From Acidobacteriaceae bacterium (GTDB lineage: Bacteria; Acidobacteriota; Terriglobia; Terriglobales; Acidobacteriaceae), in NCBI GenBank assembly GCA_003132405.1, contig PKXQ01000118.1, positions 1 to 64,000 of the forward strand: a DNA stretch of 64,000 bases, written 5' to 3'. The position numbers and the translations under genes were made by a program. This document shows positions 44,045-53,195 of the stretch, one piece after another (position 1 is the first letter of the stretch; every line of letters starts with the position of its first letter). The notes beneath the pieces were generated by a model that had not been told where the DNA came from, ran no database searches, and saw only the letters and a program-made list of their open reading frames with translations.

Positions 44045-46903
44045 TTAGAAGCTGAAGGACGCTTGCAATTCGATTTTTCGGTTGGCGGCTGCGCTGGAGA
44101 ATGGGCCGCCTGCGAGAGCGACTGACTCGCCGAAACTTGACGAGGTGTAGACGCCGATGGGAGTTGCGGGGTTGACTCGGTTGAGAACGTTGCGTGCGTT
44201 GACGCTGAAGGTCAGGCTATAGCGTCGATTGGTGGCGGGGCCTCCGCCGCCTCCGCCGCGTGGACCAAAGCCTACGCTGCCGCCGCCTCCACCACCACCG
44301 CCGCGCCCGCCACCTCCACCGGGGCCGCCGCCACCAGGACCGCCCCCCCCACTCTGCGCGTTGTTTTTTCCGCCCACTTCAGGGCCGAAGCCGAAGGTTT
44401 TTGACAGCCGCAGGTTGAGGGTGAATTGGTTGGGTCCGGTCAGATAGTTGATGGGGACTGGAGTGTATTGGATGGGATTGGTTGGGCTGCCTAGAACGAC
44501 GTAGTGACAACCCTGCGTGGGCGAAAGACAGGCTCCGTTCGTGGCAAATGCGGGGCGGTCATTGAAGAGGGAGTCGCCGCTCAGGTCATTGTTGCCGACG
44601 GTGACATTGTAGGGTGTGCCGGAATTGAAAATCATGAACGGGCTGAGGCGGAATCCACGCGGCAGGCTAATGGTGCCGCCCATAAAAACCTTGTCGCGGA
44701 TGGCAAAGCTGGCGCGCCCGTAGTCGAGGCTGAGATCGTGCTGATCGGAAGGAAAACTGCCTGCGGCGCCGGCGTCGCTGTTGGCGAAGTTCAACGAGTA
44801 ATAGCCGAAGAGGGAAAGCTTCGCGCCGGCGCGGATGTTGAAGCTGGCAATCAACTGGTTCTGCCAGAAAACTCCGTCGGACGAGTATTGATAATGGTAG
44901 GTACTGGGCAGCGGCTGCCCTAGCTTTGGATAGGGATAATTGACCTCAGGAGCATTGGGAACCAGAGTGAGAAGCTGGTGCACGCCGCGAGAATTCAGAT
45001 AGGTCAGCGTGGCGTTGGCGATTTTTGTAACCTGCCGCTCCATACTGAAGGCGCTTTGCAGGATGTAGGGAGAGTGCAGAGTGGGGCTGATCTGGTAGAT
45101 GGCTGTGGGCGCCGACGACCCTGCCGCAGGTACTGACGGAGGAACCGTATAGGGCAGTGGGGACGTGGGCGTGGAGTCCACGACATACTGTTTCTCGTCC
45201 ACGCCGTTAAAGCGATCGACATTTAGCACATAGGTGTTGGTGAAGCGATCGTAGAAGATACCAAAGCCGCCGCGGAGAACGGTTTTCGGCGGGTTCTTTC
45301 CACCGCCTCCGATGCCCCAGGCAAAGCCCAGGCGTGGCGCCCAGTCAGCGTGATCGTGAATTTGATTTTGTGTTTCGAAGCGCAGCCCTCCGCTCAGGGT
45401 CAGGTTGGGACGCACTTTCCAGTCATCCTGTATGTACAGGCCGGCGTCGATCACGTTGAGCGAGACGGTGGGTGCTACGCCGCTGGGACTGGAGTTGATC
45501 GCAAGCTGACTCGGCGTGAGATTCTGGTAATCCTGAAAGGTGGCGAAGCTATAGGTGCCGTTGAATCCGGCGTTGGAAGTATTGACTTCATGCACATCGC
45601 GCAAGCGCAGGCCGAACTTCAGAAAATTATTGCCGCGGGATATGGAAGTGTAATTCTGCAGTTCGTAGTGATCCTGATAGTCGGTCTGAGTGCCGGAACT
45701 TGAGCCCCCGCCGGTGAAGGCTCCGGCCACGTTAAGGCCGACGGCGGTGCTTACTGGATTTTGCGCGCTGTTCTCGCGCAGGTACTGGAAGCGAGTCTCA
45801 TTGATGACGTGGCTTCCGAAGACTTGGGTATCGCTGATCTGGACAGTGTGTTCGATAGAAGTGGTGTCGTAACCGGCCTCGGCTAGGTTTAGGCCGCCGA
45901 CGCCGGCATTTTGCTCGATGTCGCGGTAATACTGGTAGCGCGCGGTGAGCGTGTTGTTGGGAGTGACCTGGTAGTCGAAGCGAGGGCCAATGTTGGTGCG
46001 GGTGCGGGGGTTGGGAACGCTTTCGTTCACGCCGATCGCCGGCGCGTCCACGACCGCGTCTTCGTCGATGTTGCGGCGCTGGACGGTGAAGAAAAATGAT
46101 GCTTTCTTGCCGAGCGGTCCGCCGACGTTGCCCTGGTAGATGACGGAGTCGTAGGGTTCGGCTTCATCGGGCGCAAGAAAGGGATTGCGCGTGTTCAGGC
46201 CCGAACTGTTGCCCTGAACCGAGAATTGCCCATGGTATTTGTCGGTGCCGGGCTTGGTGAAAACTTCGATTCTACCGTAGCCCAGTTTGTCGTATTCGGC
46301 GGAGAAGGGATTCGAGTTGATGCGAATCTCGCGGATTGATGATTTTGGCGGAAGCTCGCCTGCCGTAAATCCGTCGATGTAGAGTTGACCGCCATTCGGG
46401 CCGGCGGAAGGGCCGGCGAGCGCCTGAAGATCGGCCAGCAATTCATCGGGATCGTCGGGCAGGGCATCGAGATCTTTGCCGCGAAGTACGATGGCGCTGG
46501 CGTTGTTAGCGGGATTGACATCGAGGGTCGGTCCCTCGGCTTCAACGTTGACCTTTTCCTGTTTTACGTTGATGTCGAGCGCGATGTTAAATTGCGAGGT
46601 TTGGCCGGCGGTTACGGCTACGTCGTTTTGAATGAAAACCGCGAAGCCCTGTGCATTGGCGGTAACGGTGTATTTGCCGGGCGGGAGATTGCTGATTTCG
46701 TACGCGCCAGTTTTGCTGCTGCTGGCTGTATGAGTTTGGCCGCCGGACGTGAGGACTCCGACGGCGGCATTGGCCACGACTGCTCCGGAGGGATCGGTCA
46801 CTTGTCCACGCAGGATTCCGGTGGCGGACTGCGATTGCGCGGCCGCGGAGCCGATCGTCATTGCCAAAATCAGAGCGGCCAGAATGAAGACTGATAACTT
46901 CAA
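44045..46903 (-). CDS. Second Oar-type TonB-dependent receptor, ~952 aa
   Basis: Outer-membrane receptor of the same general type as the one at 2.7-6.2 kb: signal peptide (KLSVFILAALILAMTIGSAAAQ), carboxypeptidase-regulatory-like domain (GILRGQVTDPSGAVVANAAV), plug region with DPDELLADLQALAGPSAGPNGGQ, and a barrel ending ...ELQASFSF. I prefer the TTG at 46903, which has AAAGGTG upstream and starts right at the signal peptide; the track start is 46933. Unlike the first receptor, it carries a long Gly-rich tract (over 40 residues, GGGGPGGGG type) near residues 870-915, which should be an exposed loop. The ligand is unknown. Confidence 0.85.
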   Translation of the reverse strand: MKLSVFILAALILAMTIGSAAAQSQSATGILRGQVTDPSGAVVANAAVGVLTSGGQTHTASSSKTGAYEISNLPPGKYTVTANAQGFAVFIQNDVAVTAGQTSQFNIALDINVKQEKVNVEAEGPTLDVNPANNASAIVLRGKDLDALPDDPDELLADLQALAGPSAGPNGGQLYIDGFTAGELPPKSSIREIRINSNPFSAEYDKLGYGRIEVFTKPGTDKYHGQFSVQGNSSGLNTRNPFLAPDEAEPYDSVIYQGNVGGPLGKKASFFFTVQRRNIDEDAVVDAPAIGVNESVPNPRTRTNIGPRFDYQVTPNNTLTARYQYYRDIEQNAGVGGLNLAEAGYDTTSIEHTVQISDTQVFGSHVINETRFQYLRENSAQNPVSTAVGLNVAGAFTGGGSSSGTQTDYQDHYELQNYTSISRGNNFLKFGLRLRDVHEVNTSNAGFNGTYSFATFQDYQNLTPSQLAINSSPSGVAPTVSLNVIDAGLYIQDDWKVRPNLTLSGGLRFETQNQIHDHADWAPRLGFAWGIGGGGKNPPKTVLRGGFGIFYDRFTNTYVLNVDRFNGVDEKQYVVDSTPTSPLPYTVPPSVPAAGSSAPTAIYQISPTLHSPYILQSAFSMERQVTKIANATLTYLNSRGVHQLLTLVPNAPEVNYPYPKLGQPLPSTYHYQYSSDGVFWQNQLIASFNIRAGAKLSLFGYYSLNFANSDAGAAGSFPSDQHDLSLDYGRASFAIRDKVFMGGTISLPRGFRLSPFMIFNSGTPYNVTVGNNDLSGDSLFNDRPAFATNGACLSPTQGCHYVVLGSPTNPIQYTPVPINYLTGPNQFTLNLRLSKTFGFGPEVGGKNNAQSGGGGPGGGGPGGGGGRGGGGGGGGSVGFGPRGGGGGGPATNRRYSLTFSVNARNVLNRVNPATPIGVYTSSSFGESVALAGGPFSSAAANRKIELQASFSF

Positions 46904-46953
46904 CGTTTCACCTTTTCTTTCCAGGCAGATCACATTAATAAAGGGGTCGAGAC

Positions 46954-48345
46954 TTAGTTGCTATTGCCTTCGCCCTCTCCACCGGGGGCGCCGAGCGACC
47001 ATGGCGAAAGCAGCGAGGACGCGCTTCGATTCGGCGCTGCAGTCAGGATGGCATCGACTCCCGCGAGCAGGGTGATGGCCGTGACGGCATCGGAGTTTCC
47101 GCCCTCGGTCGAAACGATCATTACCGCATCGCCTTTTTGCAGGTCGGCCAGTTTGCTGTTAGGCAATCGGCTCAGCATGCGCTGCAAATCTGGAGGACCG
47201 TTGCCGCCTTGTCCGCCGCCCTGTCCTCCGCCCGGTCCGCGCGAGGCTCTGGTTTCTGCCGTTGCCCCTGGCGTTGTTGCCGACGATGGCGTTGCGCGAG
47301 GGTGCGTGCTGTCTGCGTTCGACGCGGCTTGGCCGTTGGCGCCTCCCGCTTTCAATCGCATGGCGATGCGTTGCGCCATTTCTGGCGGCAGTTTTTTCAT
47401 TTGCGAATCGGGCGATACTTTTACTACCACCGCGCTCTTGCTGATTGCATCCTGCACCGTCATCGAATTATTCGCTGCGTCGATCGACTTGATGGTGCCT
47501 GCGATATTTCGGAAGGAGCCGCTTACAATTTCTTCGGCAGTCAGGTCGCTGCCGTCGGCGCTGCGAGTTCCGCGGGCGCGCAACTGGTCTCCAACTTTTA
47601 GCTGCGCCATGAATTCGCGGGCGGGCTGTGGTTTTGCGTCGTCGAACTTCACAGAGTCAGGCGCGTAGCGGCGCAGGATTGTATCTTTGCCAACCTGGAC
47701 GGCAACCGTCTTTGTGGTTCCTATTCCTCCCGTAGAGATCGTGATCGTGTTCGTCGCTGCGTCGATCTTGGTGACGAGGCCTCCGATGCCGTGCTTCTGC
47801 CAGTCATCGCGCTCCTGCTGCTGTTTGGCGGTTACGTCGGCCTGCTTCATCACGATTACGGCCAGCGCGGTGATGGTGTGGATATCATCGGCGGATGCTT
47901 GGCCGCGAACCAGCACGCGATCTCCCGGCTGCAAATCTTGCGGCTGGAGCGGAGTCGCGTTCTTCAGATCTTTTTCTCCCGGCGGGACGCGCAGGATTTT
48001 TGTCGCGGCAGTAAACTTTGCGGTGACGTCGCCGCCGGATTCAGCTGCGACCGTGATGGAATCCGCCTGAACGCTTTTGATTACGCCGACGGCTTTGGAG
48101 ACTTGCGCGGCTGGCGCAGTGGACGCGGCGGGTTCTTGCGCGAACGTATACTCAGCCGGCGCGAAAATCAACGATGCAAGCATGGCGGTGAGCAAGCACG
48201 CCTTAACTAGTGTGGAGCGGACACTCTTGTCCGCTTGCACCGGTTGTTTCACTTCCGATAGGCGGACAGGAGTGTCCGCTCCACATTTGACCGAGCGTCG
48301 CGCCGGAACCAATCGCCCCGGTAACTGTCGAAAACATGACATCAA
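46954..48345 (-). CDS. DUF5666-like secreted protein, 463 aa
   Basis: Exported protein (signal TLVKACLLTAMLASLIFAPA, cleavage near TFAQE) with three or four repeated beta units of the form 'GVIKSVQADSITV', 'GLVTKIDAATNTITI', 'GTIKSIDAANNSMTV', as in the DUF5666/OB-like family of unknown function. A Gly/Gln-rich segment (GPGGGQGGGQGGNGPP) precedes the last unit. The first ~45 residues before the signal look abnormal because an inverted repeat (48211-48285) is read in frame there; the true start may be at an internal ATG or TTG. Adjacent to the receptor gene on the same strand (51 bases to the TTG start), so it is probably in the same transcript. Confidence 0.75.
   Translation of the reverse strand: MMSCFRQLPGRLVPARRSVKCGADTPVRLSEVKQPVQADKSVRSTLVKACLLTAMLASLIFAPAEYTFAQEPAASTAPAAQVSKAVGVIKSVQADSITVAAESGGDVTAKFTAATKILRVPPGEKDLKNATPLQPQDLQPGDRVLVRGQASADDIHTITALAVIVMKQADVTAKQQQERDDWQKHGIGGLVTKIDAATNTITISTGGIGTTKTVAVQVGKDTILRRYAPDSVKFDDAKPQPAREFMAQLKVGDQLRARGTRSADGSDLTAEEIVSGSFRNIAGTIKSIDAANNSMTVQDAISKSAVVVKVSPDSQMKKLPPEMAQRIAMRLKAGGANGQAASNADSTHPRATPSSATTPGATAETRASRGPGGGQGGGQGGNGPPDLQRMLSRLPNSKLADLQKGDAVMIVSTEGGNSDAVTAITLLAGVDAILTAAPNRSASSLLSPWSLGAPGGEGEGNSN
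48211..48285. repeat. REP-like 75-bp inverted repeat, inside a coding region
   Basis: 24-bp arms (TGTGGAGCGGACACTCTTGT...) match as inverted repeats at 23 of 24 positions, separated by 27 bases. Each arm also contains its own short hairpin (GCGGACA-N4-TGTCCGC). It reads in frame within the N-terminus of the DUF5666-like gene. Confidence 0.65.
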
Positions 48346-48525
48346 ATAACTTTAGCATCGGCGGGCTAGTCGCATTTGCGCCTTTACGAAGTTTTACCCG
48401 GCATTGACAGAGCTTTAACGGCCGCGGCTGGCAACCACGGGTTCGTGGCGGCGCATCCAGTTAGTATTCGGCTCATGTTAACGTGTGTCTAGTATTGAGG
48501 AGTCCGGGAATTCTCTTAAAAGAAT

Positions 48526-49728
48526 ATGATCTTCAAACTTTTTTCTTTCTCGCGGCCGGTTGTCTTCGTCTTCGCTGTTTGTGGAGTGATAATCGTGCTG
48601 ATCGTTCTACCTGAGATCGGGCGGTCGATTCACGCCCAGGACGCGGCTGCCCCGGCTACCACGATTGCGGTCGACGTCAAGGTGGTGACACTGCCGGTTA
48701 CGGTTCGCGACAAGCATGGCAAGATTGTGCGCGATCTAACTAAGGACGATTTCACGCTGCAGGAAGATGGACGGCCGCAGGCGATCAAATATTTTTCGCA
48801 GGATACGAATCTTCCGCTGACGCTGGGATTGCTGGTCGACACCAGCCGCAGCCAGGAGACGGTGCTTGATGCGGAGCGCAACGCCAGCCGCAGTTTTCTG
48901 GAGCAGATGCTGGTGCAGCCGAAGGACAAGGCCTTCATTATTCATTTCGACCGTCAAGTGGAGCTGTTGCAGGATTTGACTTCTTCGCGGGAGAAGCTGC
49001 AAGCGGCCCTCGATTTGCTGAAGACATCGTCGGATCGGGATCACTCGAACGACCCGAATGATCCGTCGAATTCTCCGTCTGGTTCGGGCTCGGAGTCGCA
49101 TCGTGGCGGCACTCAGCTTTATGACGCTGTGTTTCTGGCGTCGAACGAACTGATGAAGAAGCAGCCTGGGCGCAAGGCGTATGTGATTCTGTCGGACGGA
49201 GTGGATCGCGGCAGCAAGACTTATCTGGAGAGCGCGATTGAGTCGGCGCAGCGGGCCGACACGGTTGTTTATTGCATTTATTTTGCGGGACCGCGCCACG
49301 AACAACGGCAGGGGAATGGGATGGGCCGTGGGGGCGGCGGAGGCGGATGGCCGGGTGGTGGTGGAGGTGGCTGGCCTGGAGGCGGCGGTGGGTGGCCGGG
49401 TGGAGGAGGCGGCGGGCGACCGGGTGGAGGGCAACGTCGGTCTGAGGAGCCGCGCACGGACGGCAAGAAGATTCTGGAGCGGATCTCCAAGGAAACGGGT
49501 GGACGCTTCTTTGAGGTTACAAAGAAGCAAACCGTTGGTGAAATCTACGACAGCATTGTCGAGGAGCTCCGAACTCAGTACAGCATGGGCTATACGCCGG
49601 ATAAAGATAGTTCATCGTCTGGCTATCATCACGTCGTCTTGACGGTGAAGAAGAAGGATCTGACGGTGCAGACGCGTGACGGATATTACGCGGATCGGGA
49701 AGTGGCGGATAGCAAGAGCGGAAACTAA
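48526..49728 (+). CDS. VWFA-domain protein (acidobacterial type), 400 aa
   Basis: Secreted or membrane-anchored protein with a signal/anchor (PVVFVFAVCGVIIVLIVLP) and a von Willebrand A domain: MIDAS motif DxSxS is visible as VDTSRSQE, followed by YVILSDGVDRG. The N-terminal segment VKVVTLPVTVRDKHGKIVRD matches the 'VWFA-related, Acidobacteria' protein family (TIGR03436-like). A long Gly-rich tract (GGGGGGWPGGGG type) interrupts the domain near residue 270-305. It faces away from the DUF5666-like gene; metal binding is expected, function unknown. The 48346-48525 spacer holds no further gene. Confidence 0.82.
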   Translation: MIFKLFSFSRPVVFVFAVCGVIIVLIVLPEIGRSIHAQDAAAPATTIAVDVKVVTLPVTVRDKHGKIVRDLTKDDFTLQEDGRPQAIKYFSQDTNLPLTLGLLVDTSRSQETVLDAERNASRSFLEQMLVQPKDKAFIIHFDRQVELLQDLTSSREKLQAALDLLKTSSDRDHSNDPNDPSNSPSGSGSESHRGGTQLYDAVFLASNELMKKQPGRKAYVILSDGVDRGSKTYLESAIESAQRADTVVYCIYFAGPRHEQRQGNGMGRGGGGGGWPGGGGGGWPGGGGGWPGGGGGGRPGGGQRRSEEPRTDGKKILERISKETGGRFFEVTKKQTVGEIYDSIVEELRTQYSMGYTPDKDSSSSGYHHVVLTVKKKDLTVQTRDGYYADREVADSKSGN

Positions 49729-49731
49729 GAG

Positions 49732-49763
49732 CAGTTGTCAGTTATCAGTCGTCAGTTGTCAGT
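49732..49763. repeat. Short GTCAGTT-type repeat array
   Basis: Four to five near-copies of CAGTTGTCAGT-like units follow the VWFA gene; the unit resembles the GTCAGCT array at 516-546. Confidence 0.5.
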
Positions 49764-49823
49764 ACAAACCCCAGGCTTCGAATTCACGACTGAGGGCTTG
49801 TATACGAGCCGGAAGAAAAAAAT

Positions 49824-52484
49824 TTACTTTGCCGCGAGTTCTTCGCGGAGAGCCTTTCCTAGCGCGGCCTGTTGCTGGGGAGTCAACTTGGTTCCGCGCG
49901 AGCTTAGATATAGGACGTCGATTGCCATCTGGCCTTCGGTTTCGATGAGCGCAATTTCGATGTTGCAATCCTGCTTTGAGACTAGCGAGCACATGCGGTA
50001 GAGCAATCCAGGACGATCCTGAGTCAGAATCTGCACCAGCGTGCTGTTCGCGGAGCAGCCGTCGTCAAATTCAACCTGGGTCGCGACTTTCACTTTTACC
50101 TTCGCGCTGTCGGCTGTCTCCGATTTCAAGCGGTCGCTTAACATGCGCGCCACATCGGCCTGGCCCTTGACGACGTCGGCGATGCTTTTTTTCAAACGAT
50201 CCCATTCCTGGAGATTCATCTCCAGAGTGCGAAAGCGATCGGTGAAATAGAAGGTGTCGACCACGATTCCGGCGGCGTTTGAAAACGCATTCGCTTTCAC
50301 GATGTTCATGCCCCAGGCGGCGAGCGCTCCGGAGACCGAGGCGAAGAGAAATGGCCGGTCGATGGCGACCAAGGTCAGCTCATACCAATGGCGAACTTGC
50401 TTCAGACTCAGTTGCACGCCGTCCGGACCGAGCCTGGCGGCCATTTCGGCGTGGGCAATGACATCAGTTGCGCCGTGAATACGCAGATAACGCTGCGGCA
50501 ACCCTTCGAGAAAAATATTGAGTTTTTTCCCGGCCACTGCCGCCAGCGACCGCAGATGCGCCAGATTGGACGGTGCCATGTTGGAGCTGTCGTTTGCATC
50601 CGTGTGCACCCGTTGATCGGCGCTGCGGTTCAGGTAATTCGCGCAGGCAATATACAACTGCCATAGGTTATCCGCCTTCCATGGCGTCATGGCCTCCGGG
50701 TTGACGGCTTTCACGTCGGCGTAGGTCAACAGGCACAGCATTTTCAGACGCTCGGGCGCGCCCACTTTTTCGGCGAACGATTTAACATTCGCCGGATCGA
50801 AAACATCGCGGCGCATGGCGGCAGACATTTCCAGGTGGTTTGCCACCAGAAAGCGAAGAGTCTCGCGATCTGCCGGATCGAGATCGAGGCGATCGGCGCA
50901 GCTATTGGTAAATCGGACGCTGACGTCAATGTGACTTTCGCCTTCGCCTTGCGCGGCTTTGCCGGAATCATGCAGCAGGAGCGCGAGATAAAGGAGCTCG
51001 GGCTGCTCGATTTCGCTGAGTAAAAGGGCGAAGCGCCTGTCCCACTCTGACTGCGATTCTTTCAAGCGATGCAGACTTTCGATGGCTAAGAAAGAGTGCT
51101 CATCGACTGTGTAACGATGGTAAAAATCGCGGACCACGAGCGCCTCTATCCCTTTCAATTCAGGCAGCAGCAGCGCGAGCAGGCGAAACGAGTTCATGGC
51201 GCGCAAAGCGTCGGCGGCATGCGGTTGCAGTAGCGTCTCTTGCAGGTAAAGCCACAATTCGGCGCCGCGAGGAGGCGTCGACGCCAGCGCGGGCAGCGCT
51301 TGTTCGACTTTATATTCGGTGGTGGTGCTCAGCTTCAGGCCGTGCTCGGCCATGAAGTGAAAAAGTCGCAAGAGCATCTCGGGGTCGCGCAGTCCGGCCG
51401 ATTGCTGCGGTTGCTGCTTGAGAAAGATCAATCCGTCGACTACGGAAAAATCGTCGCTCGCAATCTTCGTCCGCCAGCCCTGGAATTGGCGATGCAATGA
51501 CGACCAGGCGGCCGGAATTTCCTCAAGCAATTGCGTGCAGACGCGATGCACGCTGCGCACGTGGCCGAAATAGACGCGCATCCAATCGGCGGCGTTCGTG
51601 ATTTCAGAATCGCTGACGCCAATTTTTCTCGCCGCGGCTTCGTCCTGCGCCTCCCAGGTGAGCGTGTTGTCGTGACGGCCGTGGCGATAATGCAGGAAAC
51701 AACGCACTGACATTTGAAAATCGAGGGCGTCGTCGAAGGCGCGGCGCGACGAAACGGGGAGCAGGGTTTGCATGTCTGGCCAGACCTTCAACTTTTCCAT
51801 GGCGGAAAGGAGCGCCAACCAGTTGGCGACGTTGTAGTCGCGCAGGCCGCCGGGGCCATCTTTGACATTTGGCTCGAGATGAAAGACTGTATTGGCGAAT
51901 TTGTGGTGACGCGTACGCGTCATTTCGGCGAGGTTCAGGATCAGGGTGTGGCTCTCGCGGGCCACGAGGCGGGGAATAACTTTTTCGCGCAGGCGGGAGA
52001 AAAGCTCGCGATCACCCGCCAGATAACGACAGTCGAGTAGCGAGATGGTGAATTCAACGTTGTCGGGATCAAGGCGTTCGCACTCCGCCAGGTTTCGCGT
52101 GGCCGGACTGACTTTGAGGCGGAGGTCCCACAATTCTTGTGAGAAGCGGCGGATGGGATCTTTGAGGGCAGTCTCGGAGTCGCTTGTGGCACAGAGAAAG
52201 AGGAGGTCGATGTCGGAGTAGGGGAAAAGCCAGCCGCGTCCGAATCCTCCGGTGGCGACGAGGGCGAAATTTTTCGGAGTGTCGAGTGCTTCGGTGCCAG
52301 AACCAGCATTCGATCCAACGGCGATTTCGTTCCACAGCCTAAGAACGATCGAATCGACGAGCGCGGTGCGGTGGGCGAGCGCGGTGCGCCCATCGCCAGT
52401 GACGGAAAATTCCTGTTCGATGGCCGCCGATTCTCGCGCGTAGAGGTCGCGCAACTGGCTGTGAACGGTGGCGCCGGTTGTCAT
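49824..52484 (-). CDS. glnD: [Protein-PII] uridylyltransferase/uridylyl-removing enzyme
   Basis: Bifunctional nitrogen sensor that uridylylates PII when glutamine is low and removes UMP when high. N-terminal nucleotidyltransferase motif GRGWLFPYSDIDLLFL (G-x-S-D-x-D), central HD phosphohydrolase domain (ALLLHDSGKAAQGEGESHID), and two C-terminal ACT domains (LTLVAIDRPFLFASVSGALA; LVQILTQDRPGLLYRMCSLV) that sense glutamine. At 886 aa it is full length. It lies 181 bases downstream of glnB on the same strand, so the substrate and enzyme genes are linked. Confidence 0.95.
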   Translation of the reverse strand: MTTGATVHSQLRDLYARESAAIEQEFSVTGDGRTALAHRTALVDSIVLRLWNEIAVGSNAGSGTEALDTPKNFALVATGGFGRGWLFPYSDIDLLFLCATSDSETALKDPIRRFSQELWDLRLKVSPATRNLAECERLDPDNVEFTISLLDCRYLAGDRELFSRLREKVIPRLVARESHTLILNLAEMTRTRHHKFANTVFHLEPNVKDGPGGLRDYNVANWLALLSAMEKLKVWPDMQTLLPVSSRRAFDDALDFQMSVRCFLHYRHGRHDNTLTWEAQDEAAARKIGVSDSEITNAADWMRVYFGHVRSVHRVCTQLLEEIPAAWSSLHRQFQGWRTKIASDDFSVVDGLIFLKQQPQQSAGLRDPEMLLRLFHFMAEHGLKLSTTTEYKVEQALPALASTPPRGAELWLYLQETLLQPHAADALRAMNSFRLLALLLPELKGIEALVVRDFYHRYTVDEHSFLAIESLHRLKESQSEWDRRFALLLSEIEQPELLYLALLLHDSGKAAQGEGESHIDVSVRFTNSCADRLDLDPADRETLRFLVANHLEMSAAMRRDVFDPANVKSFAEKVGAPERLKMLCLLTYADVKAVNPEAMTPWKADNLWQLYIACANYLNRSADQRVHTDANDSSNMAPSNLAHLRSLAAVAGKKLNIFLEGLPQRYLRIHGATDVIAHAEMAARLGPDGVQLSLKQVRHWYELTLVAIDRPFLFASVSGALAAWGMNIVKANAFSNAAGIVVDTFYFTDRFRTLEMNLQEWDRLKKSIADVVKGQADVARMLSDRLKSETADSAKVKVKVATQVEFDDGCSANSTLVQILTQDRPGLLYRMCSLVSKQDCNIEIALIETEGQMAIDVLYLSSRGTKLTPQQQAALGKALREELAAK

Positions 52485-52664
52485 TCGATGACACCCTCCT
52501 CAGTTGCCAGGTCGCAGGTGACAGGTCACAGGTCCTAGGAAAATCGTGCGCTGATCTTTGCTTGCCTCGAAACGAATTCTTGAGTTCCTGAAACCTCGCG
52601 CCTTAATCCTGTTTTTATTTCCTGCCATGCGGGGGATGTCGATTTCTTCCCGGTCAATTTGCGC

Positions 52665-53003
52665 TCACAACGCGCCGTCACCGCGTTCGTCGTTGCGAAT
52701 GCGAATTGCCTCATCAATTCGCGAAAGAAAAATTTTTCCGTCGCCGATCTTACCCGAGCGCGCGGCGCTAGTGATGGCCTGTACGACTTTCTCAACCACT
52801 TCGTCGGCCACTACGATTTCGAGTTTCGCCTTCGGGATCAAGTCGACCGTATACTCGCGTCCTCGATAAAACTCGGTGTGTCCTTTTTGGCGGCCGTGAC
52901 CCCTGGCTTCAAAAACGGTCATGCCCTCCACGCCCACTTCGTGGAGTGCGTCTTTCACGGCATCGAGCTTGGATACCTGAATAATCGCTTCGACCTTGGT
53001 CAT
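52665..53003 (-). CDS. glnB: Nitrogen regulatory protein P-II
   Basis: 112-aa trimeric signal protein. The uridylylated Tyr51 is visible in FYRGREYTVDL (T-loop), and the C-terminal ATP/2-oxoglutarate site in GKIGDGKIFL. It controls nitrogen assimilation through GlnD and likely the neighbouring kinase/regulator pair. ATG start; complete. The 52485-52664 spacer to glnD has short TCAGGT-like repeats but no other gene. No amtB next to it. Confidence 0.95.
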   Translation of the reverse strand: MTKVEAIIQVSKLDAVKDALHEVGVEGMTVFEARGHGRQKGHTEFYRGREYTVDLIPKAKLEIVVADEVVEKVVQAITSAARSGKIGDGKIFLSRIDEAIRIRNDERGDGAL

Positions 53004-53195
53004 TGAAGTCCGTTCTCAGAGACGATCATGAACTCAATCCAATAGCCGCATCATAACAATAGTCGTTGCGGCGGGCGGGCGAAAATCGAAACTATTTATC
53101 CTGGCGATTGGAAACGGTTATACGCGAAGATTGTGTCAGGCGGAATATGGTCGCCTGATTGACGGCGGAGGGATTTTGCGGTTGGATGGAGGGGC

